In this document: positions 4,152 through 5,069 of the stretch, piece after piece
Position numbering within the stretch: position 1 is the first letter of the stretch
Layout: every line of letters starts with the position of its first letter
NCBI GenBank assembly: GCA_947384095.1
Contig: CANDFU010000170.1
Span: 1-5,069, forward strand
DNA from: an uncultured Roseburia sp.
Lineage (GTDB): Bacteria; Bacillota; Clostridia; Lachnospirales; Lachnospiraceae
Reading direction: 5' to 3'
Length of the DNA: 5,069 nucleotides
The notes under the pieces: generated by a model
What the model was told of the DNA's origin: nothing
The model's database searches: none
What the model saw: only the letters and a program-made list of their open reading frames with translations
Translations under genes and position numbers: made by a program

Positions 4152-5069
4152 ATGAATTTTCATATACTGACTTTATTTCCCGGGATGGTGATGCGTGCGC
4201 TCTCGGAGAGCGTGATCGGCCGCGCTGCGGAAAATGGAATTATATCGGTTGCGGCGGAGGACATCCGGGATTATACGCTGGATAAACACGGAAAAACAGA
4301 TGATTATCCCTACGGCGGCGGCGCGGGGATGCTGATGCAGGCGCAGCCGGTCTACGATGCGTGGAAAGCCGTGACGGATCATATCGGCCGCCGGGTAAGG
4401 ACCGTCTATCTGACGCCGCAGGGGGAAGTGTTCCGCCAGGCAGCGGCGGAGGAATTTGCGAAAGAGGAAGACGTGATCCTGCTCTGCGGTCATTACGAGG
4501 GGATTGATGAGCGGGTGCTCTCGGAGATTGTGACGGATTATGTCTCCATCGGGGATTATATCCTGACCGGGGGGGAACTTGCGGCAATGGTGTTCGTGGA
4601 CGCTGTCGGACGGCTGGTTCCCGGTGTGCTGAACAACGGCATGTCCGCAGAAACCGAATCGTTTCACGGCCATCTGCTGGAATACCCGCAGTACACAAGA
4701 CCTGCGGAGTGGAGGGGGCGGAAGGTGCCCGAAGTGCTTTTAAGCGGCGACCGCAGAAAGATTGATGCCTGGCGGATCAAAGAAGCGGCGGAACGGACGA
4801 AGGAGAGGCGCCCCGACCTGTACCGCAGGTACAGGGCGCTGGAGGCCTGCAGGGAGATTCTGCTGCGCAAAAAGCTGCAGCATACCGATATGGCGGAACT
4901 GATCGCGCGGGGACAGGCTGAGATCGTCTGTGCGGAGGGGGAAAATATCTGTCTCAGGGATACGGTAAGCGGGACATATTTTCACACGGCGGAGGACGTC
5001 GGGAGCGGCTGTGCTTTGATCGCACAGATCGGTGCGCGGGAGAGGGCCCGCTGCGGGGAAAAGGAGGGC
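4152..5069 (+). CDS. trmD: tRNA (guanine-37-N1)-methyltransferase TrmD with C-terminal extension (3' end cut off)
   Basis: TrmD methylates G37 beside the anticodon using S-adenosylmethionine and prevents +1 frameshifting. The N-terminus MNFHILTLFPGMV and YPYGGGAGMLMQAQP (52-66) are typical. The trefoil-knot SAM site shows LCGHYEGIDER (111-121) and SIGDYILTGGELAAMV (132-147); Arg154 (DAVGRLVPGVL) is in place, and EYPQYTRP (177-184) follows. Oddities: Glu169 in SAETESF where E. coli has Asp169, and GDRRKIDAWR (199-208) where GNH/GHH is usual. The family normally ends near RRPDL (219-223; about 240-255 residues in total), but this frame stays open to the window edge (306 codons, no stop), with a tail including LQHTDMAELIARGQAEIV (242-259). 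The start is ATG 4152 behind AGGAGG (4135-4140), a long 11-nt spacing; an in-frame GTG at 4143 is too close to that SD. Confidence 0.95.
   Translation, partial: MNFHILTLFPGMVMRALSESVIGRAAENGIISVAAEDIRDYTLDKHGKTDDYPYGGGAGMLMQAQPVYDAWKAVTDHIGRRVRTVYLTPQGEVFRQAAAEEFAKEEDVILLCGHYEGIDERVLSEIVTDYVSIGDYILTGGELAAMVFVDAVGRLVPGVLNNGMSAETESFHGHLLEYPQYTRPAEWRGRKVPEVLLSGDRRKIDAWRIKEAAERTKERRPDLYRRYRALEACREILLRKKLQHTDMAELIARGQAEIVCAEGENICLRDTVSGTYFHTAEDVGSGCALIAQIGARERARCGEKEG

Noticed and set aside
4103..4285. Plus-strand 60-codon frame at the DUF4190-trmD junction
   Set aside because: It overlaps the end of the DUF4190 gene and the start of trmD out of frame, with no RBS.
4173..4985. Minus-strand open frames of up to 166 codons over trmD
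   Set aside because: They are antisense shadows of a GC-rich coding region, rich in Arg/Pro/His with no domain signature.

Overview
The window looks like a stretch of core chromosome from a low-GC-phylum (Firmicutes) anaerobe, most likely a Clostridia/Lachnospiraceae member. This rests on the gene order ylxM-ffh-rpsP-khpA-rimM-trmD, the strong AGGAGG-type ribosome binding sites, the YlxM and KhpA families (typical of Gram-positive bacteria), and the style of the SRP and DUF4190 proteins. Every supported gene is on the + strand.

Layout. (1) 1-154 is the 3' end of a gene whose product resembles the C-terminal ACT-like domain of threonine ammonia-lyase. (2) 155-259 is a spacer with a near-perfect 15/16-bp tandem repeat and a strong RBS. 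(3) 260-439 is a small acidic protein of unknown function. (4) 449-482 is a perfect 10-bp stem-loop terminator; its right arm holds a TTGACA box that may be the -35 element of a promoter for the next operon. (5) 513-2770 is a tight cluster, ylxM-ffh-rpsP-khpA, covering targeting of nascent membrane and secreted proteins by SRP, ribosomal protein S16, and a KH RNA-binding protein. (6) 2781-2828 is a second terminator. It is followed by an unusual 95-nt leader with another perfect 10-bp inverted repeat, a possible promoter, a G-rich run, and a CCCTCC element that could pair with either of two GGAGGG copies, one of them the rimM ribosome binding site. (7) 2924-5069 is rimM, a two-helix DUF4190 membrane protein, and trmD, which is still open at the window edge.

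How the genes fit together: ffh and ylxM serve co-translational protein targeting. rpsP and rimM serve 30S subunit assembly, since RimM acts on the 30S head and S16 is an early 30S binder. trmD makes m1G37 in tRNA and so maintains reading frame. khpA adds an RNA-binding regulator. The terminator after khpA suggests that rimM-DUF4190-trmD can be expressed separately from ylxM-ffh-rpsP-khpA.

The most unusual points are: TrmD running at least 50-60 residues past its normal end into an apparent extra domain that I tentatively link to GNAT-like proteins; Glu where TrmD normally has the catalytic-base Asp169; the rimM leader with mutually exclusive anti-SD pairings; the promoter element embedded in a terminator; and a membrane protein inserted between rimM and trmD. 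No mobile element, CRISPR array, tRNA or rRNA was seen.
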